A DNA stretch of 64,000 nucleotides from Candidatus Villigracilis proximus (GTDB lineage: Bacteria; Chloroflexota; Anaerolineae; Anaerolineales; Villigracilaceae), in assembly GCA_016715195.1 (NCBI GenBank), contig JADKBB010000062.1, positions 1 to 64,000 of the forward strand, in the 5' to 3' direction. The translations under genes and the position numbers were made by a program. The notes beneath the pieces were generated by a model. That model worked only from the letters and a program-made list of their open reading frames with translations. It was not told the origin of the DNA and did not search any database. Of this stretch, positions 52,050 through 60,554 are shown piece after piece. Position 1 is the stretch's first letter. Each line of letters opens with the position of its first letter.

Positions 52050-52131
52050 GGATACGATATTTGATAATTCGGGAGTTGTATGTTGGAGAATCCGATTCTC
52101 GACTCTCGAATATCGAATATCGATTCCCGTT
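52050..52131. repeat. intergenic repeat (GAATATCGAATATCG family)
   Basis: GATACGATATTTGATAATTCGGGAG on the left and CTCTCGAATATCGAATATCG on the right have partial inverted symmetry and a short internal period. Related words occur at 53137-53181. Confidence 0.65.
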
Positions 52132-53103
52132 TTACCCAAATACCTTCTTCAAAAACTTAACCTTCTCCAGCGTCTGATAACTTCCGCCGCCTTCGTGGCC
52201 GTTGTATGGATAGACCTTGATATCTTTTTCGCCGGCCCAATGATTGTATGCCGCGTAAACTGTCGAAGGCGGGCAGACTTGATCCATTAATCCGGTTGAG
52301 AATAATGTTTTCGCTTTTGCCCGCGCCGAAAGATTAACACCGTCAAAATAAGAAAGCGTGTTGAAAACCGCATCCACCTTGTCACGATGGACATGGCAAT
52401 ATTCAGCGATCTCTTTATATGGATAGGAATCCACGAGCTCGGTTGCGCGGCGATAGTGACAAAGGAAGGGCACATCGGGCATGGCTGCGACAACCTCGGG
52501 GACGAGAGCTGCGGCGGCGATGGTGATGCCTCCGCCTTGTGAGCCGCCTGTCACGGCGATCTGCGCTTCATCCACTTCGGGACGGCTGCGTGCTGCTTCG
52601 ATGGCACGGACTGCGTCTGTGAATACGCGCCGATAATAATAGTGCTTCGGGTCGAGTATTCCCTTCGTCATACTGCCGGGGAAGTGCGCATTGCCGCCAT
52701 CAGCATACAGATCGGGTGTATCGCCCGCAGACCATGTGCTGCCTTGTCCACGGGTATCCATGATGAAGTGTGCATAGCCGGCACTTGACCAGAGCAGCCA
52801 ATCAAACGCGAAACTTCGTCCGCCGCCATAGCCAATGTATTCAACTACGCAGGGTAATTTCCCAGTACGTTGACTGGGCAAGATCAGCCAGCCTTTGATG
52901 GGTTGTCCGCCAAAGCCGTTGAAGGTGACGTCATAGGTTTCCTGTGCCACGAGTCCATAATCCACGCGCTCAAATTTTGCATTGAGCGGATGTGCCCGCG
53001 CCTCATCTAAAGTGGATTTCCAGAACGAGTCAAAGTCCGCGGGTTCTTCACGCGTGGGGCGGTAGGTCTTGAGTTCGGGGAGGGGGAGATCAAAGAAGGC
53101 CAT
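52132..53103 (-). CDS. axeA: acetyl xylan esterase / cephalosporin-C deacetylase (CE7)
   Basis: This 323-residue alpha/beta hydrolase has the CE7 signature: RGQGSTWSAGDTPD, GGSQGGGITIA (nucleophile Ser), GLMDQVCPPSTVYAAYN (Asp) and GHEGGG (His). These enzymes remove acetyl groups from xylo-oligosaccharides in the cytoplasm. Function links it to the xylan operon at 33-44 kb, although it sits among mevalonate genes. The protein has the standard CE7 length. Confidence 0.93.
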   Translation of the reverse strand: MAFFDLPLPELKTYRPTREEPADFDSFWKSTLDEARAHPLNAKFERVDYGLVAQETYDVTFNGFGGQPIKGWLILPSQRTGKLPCVVEYIGYGGGRSFAFDWLLWSSAGYAHFIMDTRGQGSTWSAGDTPDLYADGGNAHFPGSMTKGILDPKHYYYRRVFTDAVRAIEAARSRPEVDEAQIAVTGGSQGGGITIAAAALVPEVVAAMPDVPFLCHYRRATELVDSYPYKEIAEYCHVHRDKVDAVFNTLSYFDGVNLSARAKAKTLFSTGLMDQVCPPSTVYAAYNHWAGEKDIKVYPYNGHEGGGSYQTLEKVKFLKKVFG

Positions 53104-53136
53104 GTGGTTTCCTGCGTTGTTGATTTATGGGTTTGA

Positions 53137-53181
53137 CGATATTAGATAATTGATATTCGAATGCCGAATTATCTAATATCG
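53137..53181. repeat. intergenic palindrome (TAGATAATT family)
   Basis: CGATATTAGATAATT and AATTATCTAATATCG form a perfect 15-bp stem around GATATTCGAATGCCG, between two minus-strand genes. Confidence 0.8.
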
Positions 53182-53198
53182 TTTTTCGAGAATCGCTC

Positions 53199-54278
53199 TT
53201 ACTTCATCGCCAACTTGCCACGATAGCGGACATAAGTGGCGTAGTCAATTTCTGTGCGGCGGGCGATGTAATCTTGAGTTTTCATGGCGCGGCCCTGGCG
53301 CTCGGTGACTTTGTCAGTGACAGTAATGTCGAAGGCGTCTGATCCGGCTCCAGATCCGAAAGATACGACGAGGATTCTGTCACCGGGTTGGGCGATGTCG
53401 AGGGTGGCGGTTAATCCGATCATGGCTGCGCCGGCATAGGTATTCCCAATCGTGTGGACTAATAATCCGGGTGCGATTTGTTCGGCGGAAAATCCCAGTT
53501 GACCTGCGACCTTTTGCGGGAATTTTGTATTCGGCTGATGGAAGACTGCCCATTTGTAATCTTTGGCGGTGGTGCCGTTGGCTTCCATGAGATGAGTTGC
53601 GGCTTCGCTAATGTGTTTGAAATAAGCGGGTTCGCCGGTGAAGCGCATTCCGTGCTCGGGATATTTTTGATATTCGCGGCGCCAGAAATCGGGCGTGTCG
53701 GTGACGTAGGAATAGGAAGCGTTGATGAGCGCTAATGACTCATCTGCGGGGCCGATGATGTACGCGCCGCCGCCCGCGCCTGCTGTGTATTCAAGCGCGT
53801 CGCCGGGCTTGCCTTGCGCGGTGTCCATGCCGATCGCCATGGCGTAATGTCCCATGCCCGAGCCGACAATTCCCATCGCGGCCACCATGGCTTCGGTGCC
53901 GGCTTTGCACGCGAATTCAAAATCCGCGCCCTGTGTGTTGGGAACTGCGCCGATCGCTTCAGCCACTATCGTTGAAGTTGGCTTGACCGCATACGGGTGC
54001 GACTCTGAGCCGACCCAAACCGCCCGTAATTCTGTCGGGTCAATTTGCGCGCGCAGCATGGCATTCCGCGCCGCTTCGATTGACATGGTGATCACATCTT
54101 CATCGAGACCGGGCACGGCTTTCTCTTTGATGGGAAGACCAGTGCTTTTGCCTGTCCAGACACGCGCAACTTCTTTTGCAGGAAGGCGGTATCTTGGCAC
54201 ATATGCGCCATAGCCAACAATGCCAACCGGCTTGATGGGTTTAAGGAGTGTGGGGGAGTGTGTTTGTGGAGTTGTCAT
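53199..54278 (-). CDS. hydroxymethylglutaryl-CoA synthase, archaeal-like
   Basis: This 359-residue thiolase-superfamily enzyme has the HMG-CoA synthase catalytic Cys in GADFEFACKAGTEAM, Glu in the RVWTGKSTGLPIKEKAVPGLDEDVITM region, His in WAVFHQPNTKFPQ and GNTYAGAAMIGL. It condenses acetoacetyl-CoA with acetyl-CoA. Length fits the archaeal/short type. The start is MTTPQTHSP at 54278. It pairs with the thiolase homologue, DUF35 and HMG-CoA reductase nearby. Confidence 0.93.
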   Translation of the reverse strand: MTTPQTHSPTLLKPIKPVGIVGYGAYVPRYRLPAKEVARVWTGKSTGLPIKEKAVPGLDEDVITMSIEAARNAMLRAQIDPTELRAVWVGSESHPYAVKPTSTIVAEAIGAVPNTQGADFEFACKAGTEAMVAAMGIVGSGMGHYAMAIGMDTAQGKPGDALEYTAGAGGGAYIIGPADESLALINASYSYVTDTPDFWRREYQKYPEHGMRFTGEPAYFKHISEAATHLMEANGTTAKDYKWAVFHQPNTKFPQKVAGQLGFSAEQIAPGLLVHTIGNTYAGAAMIGLTATLDIAQPGDRILVVSFGSGAGSDAFDITVTDKVTERQGRAMKTQDYIARRTEIDYATYVRYRGKLAMK

Positions 54279-54301
54279 TTAGGTTTCCTTCTTTGATGGA
54301 A

Positions 54302-54316
54302 AGACTTCGGAAGTCT
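54302..54316. repeat. 15-bp palindrome AGACTTCGGAAGTCT
   Basis: Left boundary of the G-run region. The same word as in the MtaA-like gene (17483-17530). A related TTTTGGAGTCTTCAAAAGA follows at about 54334, as in that element. Confidence 0.65.
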
Positions 54317-54509
54317 TTCTTGATGCATTATGGTTTTGGAGTCTTCAAAAGAGCGTCGGTGCTGGTTTGCTGTTTTCTCCGTCTTTTTGCGTCAATTCCC
54401 CGGGTGTTTCGCCTGCGGGTGTTGCGCGCTTTTTCCAATGGACCACGGGTATGCAAATTGGTTGTTTGGAAGGGGCCCTGCTTAAATTCTCCCGTGTTTT
54501 GGGTGGGCG

Positions 54510-54680
54510 GGGGGGGGGGGGGGGGGGGTGTTGTGCTCCCGGGAGCCCGGCCAAGGGGGGCTTGTTGCAGAGATTCAGGATGTGTGTGGCCGCGTGCAGC
54601 CATTGAAAACTCCGTGCTTCAGGGGGGGGGGCGGGGGGGGGGGTTGGCGCGGCGGGGGGGGGGGGGGGGGGGCGGGGGTT
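54510..54680. other. G-homopolymer tracts, low-complexity
   Basis: Several uninterrupted G runs of about 10 to 22 bases on the plus strand, separated by short mixed sequence, unlike anything else in the window. They could form G-quadruplexes, or be unreliable sequence. 54279-54752 holds no gene I can support. Confidence 0.75.
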
Positions 54681-54734
54681 TTTGTGCATCATTGCCAAAA
54701 CAGCCATATCAACCTATTGTTTGATCTTGTAGGA

Positions 54735-54749
54735 AGACTTTCGAAGTCT
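54735..54749. repeat. 15-bp palindrome AGACTTTCGAAGTCT
   Basis: Right boundary of the G-run region, one pair changed relative to 54302-54316. Confidence 0.6.
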
Positions 54750-54752
54750 GGT

Positions 54753-55409
54753 TTACACATACCAAAACTTAGACTTCAATCCTGCTTGCTTGAAAACTTC
54801 TGCAACCTGTTCTATGCTACGTCCATGAAAATCCACAGACATTCGATTGCCATACCAGAGTTTGGAGAGTTCCCAAACCTGATTGATCGTTAGAATTTCG
54901 CCGTGTTCGAGATGATTTCGCTTGCACCACTTATCAACCCATTCTTCCGACCGGAAGAGCAGCATGGTCGCTCAGGTAAAGACTAGATCATCATACCAAT
55001 GGGCGAAGCGTACAGGAAAGTGGACGAGCAATTCGCCGTTCGTCACTTTTCCATCCCGAATTTCCAGTTGAACTGCCTCATTGCTTTTTGTGAATACCGC
55101 GTCAATGACCGCGTCGCAATGCAGAGCGGCGGGGATGCCGAGCATGTCCCAGGCGCAGTTGGCAAAATATGTCTTGCCATTCGCATGGACTTTGAAATCC
55201 GTGGGAATGCCAGAGAATGGATTTGCCATACGGATGCTCAATGTTTCTGGTTCTAAAAAGAACGCATGGCGATTGTTTAATTCCTTGTATATTTCACCTG
55301 CTTCTTCATTACTCAAGTTAAAGTGCCTTGCAGTTTCGTCCACGCTCGGTGCGTGTGTTGTATCTGCGAAATGTTGATAAACAAAGGCGCGCACATCCCA
55401 AATATCCAT
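54753..55409 (-). CDS. MerB (alkylmercury lyase) family protein, candidate selenoprotein
   Basis: One frame of 218 residues, interrupted by a TGA at 54974-54972 (codon 146). The N-terminal helical domain (SVDETARHFNLSNEEAGEIY) precedes the MerB core: NPFSGIPTDFKV, FANCAWDMLGIPAAL (catalytic-type Cys and Asp), then DDLVFT-TGA-ATMLLFRSEEW. Homologues I recall read VFTCATMLLFRSE, so TGA stands where Cys is expected. Thirteen bases after TGA a perfect 6-bp stem TCTTCC-GGTC-GGAAGA follows (54943-54958), resembling a bacterial SECIS with a GGUC loop. Selenocysteine insertion is thus plausible; a nonsense change is the alternative. Substrate unknown; C-Hg cleavage only by family. Confidence 0.8.
54943..54958 (-). 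promoter_or_regulatory. SECIS-like hairpin
   Basis: Perfect stem TCTTCC/GGAAGA with tetraloop GGTC, 13 nt after the in-frame UGA. A lower CCAT/ATGG helix may extend it past a 5-nt bulge on the 5' side. E. coli fdhF has its apical stem at a similar distance and a GGUC-containing loop. Confidence 0.5.
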
Positions 55410-55420
55410 AAGTTTTTCCT

Positions 55421-55460
55421 TTTGGTTTTCCTTTGTGCTCTTCGTGTCCTTCGTGGTTAA
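55421..55460. repeat. intergenic repeat (CCTTCGTGG family)
   Basis: TTTTCCTTTGTGCTCTTCGTG and TCCTTCGTGGTTAA carry the same words as 18882-18958, between two minus-strand genes. Confidence 0.6.
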
Positions 55461-56743
55461 CCGCTTTTAATTTCCAACAAAATCTCTTCCGCTCTACTGA
55501 CTCGAATCGCCTTCTCAGCCACCATTTGCGCCGCGACTCTCTCGATCATTTCACCAGCAGCGCCGGCAGCGAGGGCGACTTGTCTTGCGTGTAGCGACAT
55601 GTGTCCGCGTTGGATGCCTTCTGTGGCGAGGGCACGCAGGGCGGCCATATTTTGCGCCAACCCAACACAAGCAATAATTTCTGCAAGTTCGGCGGCGGTT
55701 TTGATTCCCATCAATTTCACAGCGGCTTGCGCAGCCGGGTGGACTTTCGTTGCGCCGCCCACAATTCCCACCGCCATTGGGATTTCAATCGTGCCAACCA
55801 AATTTCCGTTCGCGTCTTTGCCCCAGGTGGATAGTGACGTGTATCTGCCAGAACGCGCCGCGTAGGCATGAGCGCCGGCTTCGATGGCGCGCCAATCGTT
55901 GCCCGTGGCGAGCACTACTGCATCCACGCCGTTCATGATGCCTTTGTTGTGAGTCGCGGCGCGGTACGGGTCACTCGCGGCGAAGGCATACGCGGCGATA
56001 ATTCCATCGCGCACGGTTTCGCCTTTGAAGGTTTCGAATCCCACTGTCAACTCGCTGACCGGGATCGTGCATCTCGCGCGCGCCATTCTGCGATCTGACA
56101 AATTCGACAAAATGCGCAAGTGAACTTTTCCGCCGGTGATGGCTTCGATCTGCGGCGCGAGTCTTTCGCAAGCCGTGTTGACCGCGTTCGCGCCCATCGC
56201 ATCTTTCACATCATAGATGAGATGCACCACCAGGAACGGTCCAATGGGGGATTCTTCGATCAGGCGGATTTCCAGATCTTTGGCACCGCCTCCCATCTTA
56301 CGGAGAGTTGATTCTGCCCGATCGGCATTTGCCAGCAATTCGGCTTTGTGCTCATAAATTTTCAAACGCGCTTCATCCATGTTGACCACATTGATCAACT
56401 GCATTTGTCCGATCATCAATGACTCGGTGGTTGTGGCGGTGAATCCGCCGCCGGCGCGTGCCAGCTTCGCCATGAACGATACCCCCGCCACGATCGACGG
56501 TTCTTCCACCACAAAGGGAATCAGCACATCCCTGCCATTGATCATGAAATTCAACCCAATGCCGATCGGCAATGAATACATCCCGATCACATTCTCGATC
56601 ATGTGGTCGGCTGTCTCAGCGGTGAGTCCGCCTGTCGTAAACGGGAGCAGGTCTTCGGGCGTCTGATTCGATGCTTCCGCCAGTTTTTTGCGGCGCTCTT
56701 CGATGGTCAGATTGTAGAATCCGGATATGCGGGAGTTTGTCAT
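55457..56743 (-). CDS. hydroxymethylglutaryl-CoA reductase, class II type
   Basis: This 428-residue enzyme has the HMGR motifs: LPIGIGLNFMING, VVEEPSIVAGVSFMAKLAR (catalytic Glu), DVKDAMGANAVNT (nucleotide-binding DAMGxN), GTIEIPMAVGIVGGATKVHP and GHMSLHARQVAL (catalytic His). It reduces HMG-CoA to mevalonate for isoprenoids. I begin at 56743 (MTNSRISGFYNLT), the usual class II start. It completes the upper mevalonate route with the synthase. Confidence 0.94.
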   Translation of the reverse strand: MTNSRISGFYNLTIEERRKKLAEASNQTPEDLLPFTTGGLTAETADHMIENVIGMYSLPIGIGLNFMINGRDVLIPFVVEEPSIVAGVSFMAKLARAGGGFTATTTESLMIGQMQLINVVNMDEARLKIYEHKAELLANADRAESTLRKMGGGAKDLEIRLIEESPIGPFLVVHLIYDVKDAMGANAVNTACERLAPQIEAITGGKVHLRILSNLSDRRMARARCTIPVSELTVGFETFKGETVRDGIIAAYAFAASDPYRAATHNKGIMNGVDAVVLATGNDWRAIEAGAHAYAARSGRYTSLSTWGKDANGNLVGTIEIPMAVGIVGGATKVHPAAQAAVKLMGIKTAAELAEIIACVGLAQNMAALRALATEGIQRGHMSLHARQVALAAGAAGEMIERVAAQMVAEKAIRVSRAEEILLEIKSG

Positions 56744-56807
56744 GGTAGAGTTTCTCAAGTGTAGTATTGGCTTTCTTTCAAATTCTATCAAAAAGCAACG
56801 AATTGAT

Positions 56808-56813
56808 TATAAT
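56808..56813 (+). promoter_or_regulatory. -10 box immediately before the sensor kinase start
   Basis: A perfect TATAAT lies eight bases before ATG 56821, so a transcript could begin at or next to the start codon (leaderless). No strong -35 is evident. Confidence 0.5.
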
Positions 56814-56820
56814 GGCATGT

Positions 56821-58494
56821 ATGCTTCTTACGCGTGAACAACTACAGGAAAGACTATTTGCCCTTCACCGCGCAAGCCTGGAGTTGGTAAAAGATGTTTC
56901 ACTTGAAACATTGCTCGAGCGCATCGCGTCCACGGCGTGCGAACAGTCCAATGCACGTTATGCCGCGTTGGGCGTTTTGGACGATGAGGGCGGACTCAAA
57001 CAATTCGTTACCATGGGCATGTCGGATAAAGAAATAAAAAAAATGGCGCATCCGCCGGTTGGCCTCGGTTTGCTTGGCGCGTTAATGAACACTGAAACCC
57101 CCATTCGTGTGCCTTCCATTAAGGATCACCCAAGTTCGGTGGGATTCCCTGCGCATCATCCGCACATGGCTTCGTTTTTGGGCGTTCCCATCCGCTCGGG
57201 TGATAAACAAATTGGGCAGATCTATCTTACTGAAAAAATCGGCGCGGATGAATTTGATGAAAATGATGAAATGATCATTCAAATGCTGGCTGCATATGCA
57301 TCCACCGCCATCACAAACGCGCGGCTATATGAGCAGATGAAGGAACGCGACCTCGCATTGACCCGCCGCAATGTAGACATGGGACTGCTCAACGGCATCG
57401 CATCCACCTTAACCTCCAGCCTGGAACTGGACGAGATCCTTAACAAGACCCTCGGGCTTGTGATGAACTACATGAAAGTCGAAGCCGGTGAGATTTTTCT
57501 GCTTGAAGAGGATAAAACCACCCTACGCATGGTTTTGCATCGTGGTCAGGCCGCCGAAGCCTTCTGGACAACCAATGTTTTTCAAGTGGGTGAGGGATAC
57601 CCCGGCATCGTAGCTCAAACTCGCAAGCCCATGGCCGGAATGCACCTTGCCAATGACATGAACTTTTTGCGTGATGCGGTGGTTCAGGCTGGTTTTCAAC
57701 AAACAGCGAGCATTCCCTTGCTTTCAGGCGAGAATCTCATGGGTGTGATGAGCGTGGTCACACGGGGCACCGATCCATTTGATGAAAGAAATATCCAATT
57801 ACTCACGGCTGTCGGCACTTGGGCCGGACTTGCGATTGAAAATGCGCGTTTACATGCCAATGCACGCCGTCTGGCGGTGCTTGAAGAACGCGACCGCATC
57901 GGTATGGACTTGCACGACGGCATCATTCAGTCCATTTATGGCGTTGGTTTGGCACTTGAAAATGCACAGCTTACATTAAGTGAAGACCCCAAAGCCGCAA
58001 AAGAGAAGATCCATCATGCCATCGATGGATTAAACCAGTCCATTCGTGATATCCGCGCTTATATTCTTGATCTCAGACCACGTCAGCTTGGCAATGAAGG
58101 TCTGGTTAACGGAATCAAGCGTTTAATTGCTGAATATCGTGCTCATACCTTTTCTGAAGTCAACTTCACCGGCCCTGATGAACTAAAAGATCTGCCGCAT
58201 ACACAGTCATTGGCCTTGTTCCATATCTGTCAGGAGGCATTGGCTAATGCCGCCAAACATGCAAAAGCCAAAAAAGTGGAAGTTTCAGTATGGACAACCG
58301 GCGAACGCGCCTTGCTTGAGATCAGAGATGATGGCAAAGGCTTTGATCTGGATAAGATGCAAACTTCCATCGGTCATGGACTCGCGAATATGCAAACACG
58401 CGCACACGCAGTGGGCGGTGACATCGATATTTCGTCCACGTTTGATGATGGAACGACCATCCTGGTATGGGTTCCTCGCGCAATAAAACACTGA
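56821..58494 (+). CDS. GAF-domain sensor histidine kinase (NarL-type HisKA_3)
   Basis: This 557-residue soluble kinase has two GAF domains (about 20-180 and 195-350), then HisKA_3 with ERDRIGMDLHDGIIQSIYGVGLALE (phosphorylated His in DLHDG) and an HATPase domain with N-box EALANAAKHAKA and G-box DDGKGFDLDKM...GHGLANMQTRA. It resembles DevS/LiaS-type kinases. No response regulator lies next to it. Starts at 56812 or 56821 are both possible; the box at 56808 favours 56821. Confidence 0.9.
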   Translation: MLLTREQLQERLFALHRASLELVKDVSLETLLERIASTACEQSNARYAALGVLDDEGGLKQFVTMGMSDKEIKKMAHPPVGLGLLGALMNTETPIRVPSIKDHPSSVGFPAHHPHMASFLGVPIRSGDKQIGQIYLTEKIGADEFDENDEMIIQMLAAYASTAITNARLYEQMKERDLALTRRNVDMGLLNGIASTLTSSLELDEILNKTLGLVMNYMKVEAGEIFLLEEDKTTLRMVLHRGQAAEAFWTTNVFQVGEGYPGIVAQTRKPMAGMHLANDMNFLRDAVVQAGFQQTASIPLLSGENLMGVMSVVTRGTDPFDERNIQLLTAVGTWAGLAIENARLHANARRLAVLEERDRIGMDLHDGIIQSIYGVGLALENAQLTLSEDPKAAKEKIHHAIDGLNQSIRDIRAYILDLRPRQLGNEGLVNGIKRLIAEYRAHTFSEVNFTGPDELKDLPHTQSLALFHICQEALANAAKHAKAKKVEVSVWTTGERALLEIRDDGKGFDLDKMQTSIGHGLANMQTRAHAVGGDIDISSTFDDGTTILVWVPRAIKH

Positions 58495-58955
58495 ATCAAC
58501 AAAATCAGTGAATCATTGCAAAATGAATCACGAGAACCTGAGTCTCGTTTGATATGAATCAAAAATGTTTTGTATCGCGATTTTTTAAGATAGATATGTA
58601 CAGATTGCCTTCAAAAGGCTTCTGGTACCCATATATGGGGGGCAGGGGGGCGGTTATGGTTGTGTTTGGCTGAAACGCCTGTTCTACTCGAAAACAGGAT
58701 TCTCATTGAACGCATAATCATTTGTTAACATAAGCCAACCTTAAAAAAACAAATCTTTTTAACTTAACGTAGGCATAACGCCTTGTTATCTATTGAGACT
58801 ATCTGCTAGAATGATGGCACGCTGATATAAAGGATGCATGCCCCTCGCATCTGAACCCCGCAGGAAATATTTACAACAGAACAAGCATTAACTTACTAAG
58901 CCGCACACAAGGCGGGCTAGTTTATGCACTCTACATCTCTCACTTAGGAACACTT
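58495..58955. other. region upstream of dnaA
   Basis: 461 bp without a gene. It holds a small CGAGA/TCTCG hairpin near 58531, a GGGGGGCAGGGGGGC tract near 58637, and a possible promoter TTGTTA (58783-58788), 18 bp, TAGAAT (58807-58812). I see no cluster of TTATCCACA-type DnaA boxes, so I do not call an origin. Confidence 0.5.
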
Positions 58956-60305
58956 ATGAACGCTGAGCAGGCTTGGCAATCGGTACTTGCACAACTTCAA
59001 ATGGAAATGCCCCGCGCATCTTACGATACCTGGGTGCGTGATACCCGTCCCGTTTCATACGATAACGGGATTATTACCGTTGGAGTAAGCAATGCCTACG
59101 CTCGTGACTGGCTCGAAAGCCGCCTTTCAAGCACTGTCAGCCGCTTATTGATCGGAATTTTAAACTCAAACGTCTCAGTTGACTTTGTTGTATCTCAAGC
59201 CGACGAAGGCGATTCAACAACTGACCTTGAGCCTGCTGCCGCTTCGATCGAAATTACCGCCCCTGAACCAAAACAGCGCCACGTTACGCTGAATCCACGC
59301 TATACATTTGATACGTATGTCGTTGGCTCTGGAAACCGCCTTGCTCATGCGGCTTGTCAGGCGGTGGCCGAGAAGCCAGCCCGTGCCTACAATCCGCTTT
59401 TCCTGTATGGCGGCGTAGGACTCGGCAAAACGCACTTATTGCACGCTATTGGCAATGCCTGTCATGCCGACGGTTTGAATGTTTTATACGTTTCCTCTGA
59501 AGAATTCACGAATGACATGATTACCGCCATTCGTACGCACACCACCCAGGCCTTCCGTGAAAAATATCGCTCCGCTGATGTCTTGTTAGTAGACGATATT
59601 CAATTCATCGCCGGCAAGGAATCCACTCAGGAAGAATTCTTCCATACCTTTAACACCTTGCACGGTCAGGATAAGCAGATCATCGTTTCATCTGACCGTC
59701 CTCCCAAGTCATTGGTTACTCTGGAAGAACGTCTGCGCTCCCGCTTTGAGTGGGGGTTAAGTGCCGACATTCAGGCTCCAGATTTTGAAACCCGCCTTGC
59801 GATCCTGCGCTCCAAAGCCGAACGCACCGGCCGCCAGATTTCAGATGAGATTTTGGAGAATATCGCCAAAAGAGTGCAATCCAACATTCGCGAATTGGAA
59901 GGCGCCTTAAATCGCATCATTGCCTTTGCTGATTTGAGTGGTTCGGCCCTCACTCCCAACCTGGTTGAAGTGGCATTATCTGATCTATTGCCCTCCCGTG
60001 GTGACGTGGAACCTGCCCGGGTGGTTGACCTCGTTGCCCGTAAATTTAATCTTACCGCTGAAAAACTTTTAGGCCGTGACCGCACAAAAGAAGTGGCTTA
60101 TCCGCGCCAGATCGCGATGTACTTATTGCGCGAAGAAACCAACTTTTCCTTCCCGCAGATTGGTGAAGCGCTGGGTGGACGCGACCATTCAACAGTAATG
60201 TCTGCCATAAAAAAGATCGCAGACCAGATCAAACATGATGATCGTCTACAACGGGATATTGCATCCCTGAAACAACAGGTACACGCACAAGTTGCAGTTG
60301 TATAA
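58956..60305 (+). CDS. dnaA: chromosomal replication initiator protein DnaA
   Basis: This 449-residue protein has domain I (AWQSVLAQLQMEMPRASYDTWV), a short linker, the AAA+ domain with Walker A GGVGLGKTH (152-160) and Walker B DVLLVDDIQFIAGK, sensor segments (SDRPPKSL), and domain IV with the DNA-binding signature GGRDHSTVMSAIKKI. It binds the origin and loads the replisome. dnaN does not follow; rpsB does. The ATG follows AGGAAC. Confidence 0.97.
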   Translation: MNAEQAWQSVLAQLQMEMPRASYDTWVRDTRPVSYDNGIITVGVSNAYARDWLESRLSSTVSRLLIGILNSNVSVDFVVSQADEGDSTTDLEPAAASIEITAPEPKQRHVTLNPRYTFDTYVVGSGNRLAHAACQAVAEKPARAYNPLFLYGGVGLGKTHLLHAIGNACHADGLNVLYVSSEEFTNDMITAIRTHTTQAFREKYRSADVLLVDDIQFIAGKESTQEEFFHTFNTLHGQDKQIIVSSDRPPKSLVTLEERLRSRFEWGLSADIQAPDFETRLAILRSKAERTGRQISDEILENIAKRVQSNIRELEGALNRIIAFADLSGSALTPNLVEVALSDLLPSRGDVEPARVVDLVARKFNLTAEKLLGRDRTKEVAYPRQIAMYLLREETNFSFPQIGEALGGRDHSTVMSAIKKIADQIKHDDRLQRDIASLKQQVHAQVAVV

Positions 60306-60332
60306 AAATAAATAACAGGATGGTTTTTCAAT

Positions 60333-60367
60333 AAAAGGCCGGTTCCGTTTGAGGAATCGGCCTTTTA
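60333..60367 (+). terminator. intrinsic terminator after dnaA
   Basis: AAAAGGCCGGTTCC and GGAATCGGCCTTTT pair closely, with a T-run on the plus strand. Confidence 0.9.
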
Positions 60368-60408
60368 TTGTCTCTCGAAATAGCGTGATTTCAGCGGGTG
60401 TCTTGTGA

Positions 60409-60545
60409 TATAATCTCGCCGCCTTGAAAAAGGCACAATTTGCCTGGGACGGGCAATAAGCGTCCCTGAGCGGGTTGAATTCCCGCTAAACTCATTCTGT
60501 TCCGAACCATTCCATGAATGCGCTTTGGGAACAGCACAAGTTAAG
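60409..60545 (+). promoter_or_regulatory. rpsB promoter -10 and structured leader
   Basis: TATAAT lies at 60409-60414. The 140-nt leader holds short hairpins: GCCTT/AAGGC, GGGACG/CGTCCC and AGCGGG/CCCGCT. This could be an autoregulatory S2 leader; pairing is by eye only. Confidence 0.45.
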
Positions 60546-60554
60546 GAGTAATCA

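Noticed and set aside
54248..54893. Open frames with poly-Gly or poly-Pro across the G-run region
   Set aside because: They exist only because homopolymers encode Gly or Pro without stops; no ribosome site or family match.
58495..58955. Replication origin upstream of dnaA
   Set aside because: No cluster of recognisable DnaA boxes and no dnaN next to dnaA; GC skew would have to be calculated over the chromosome.
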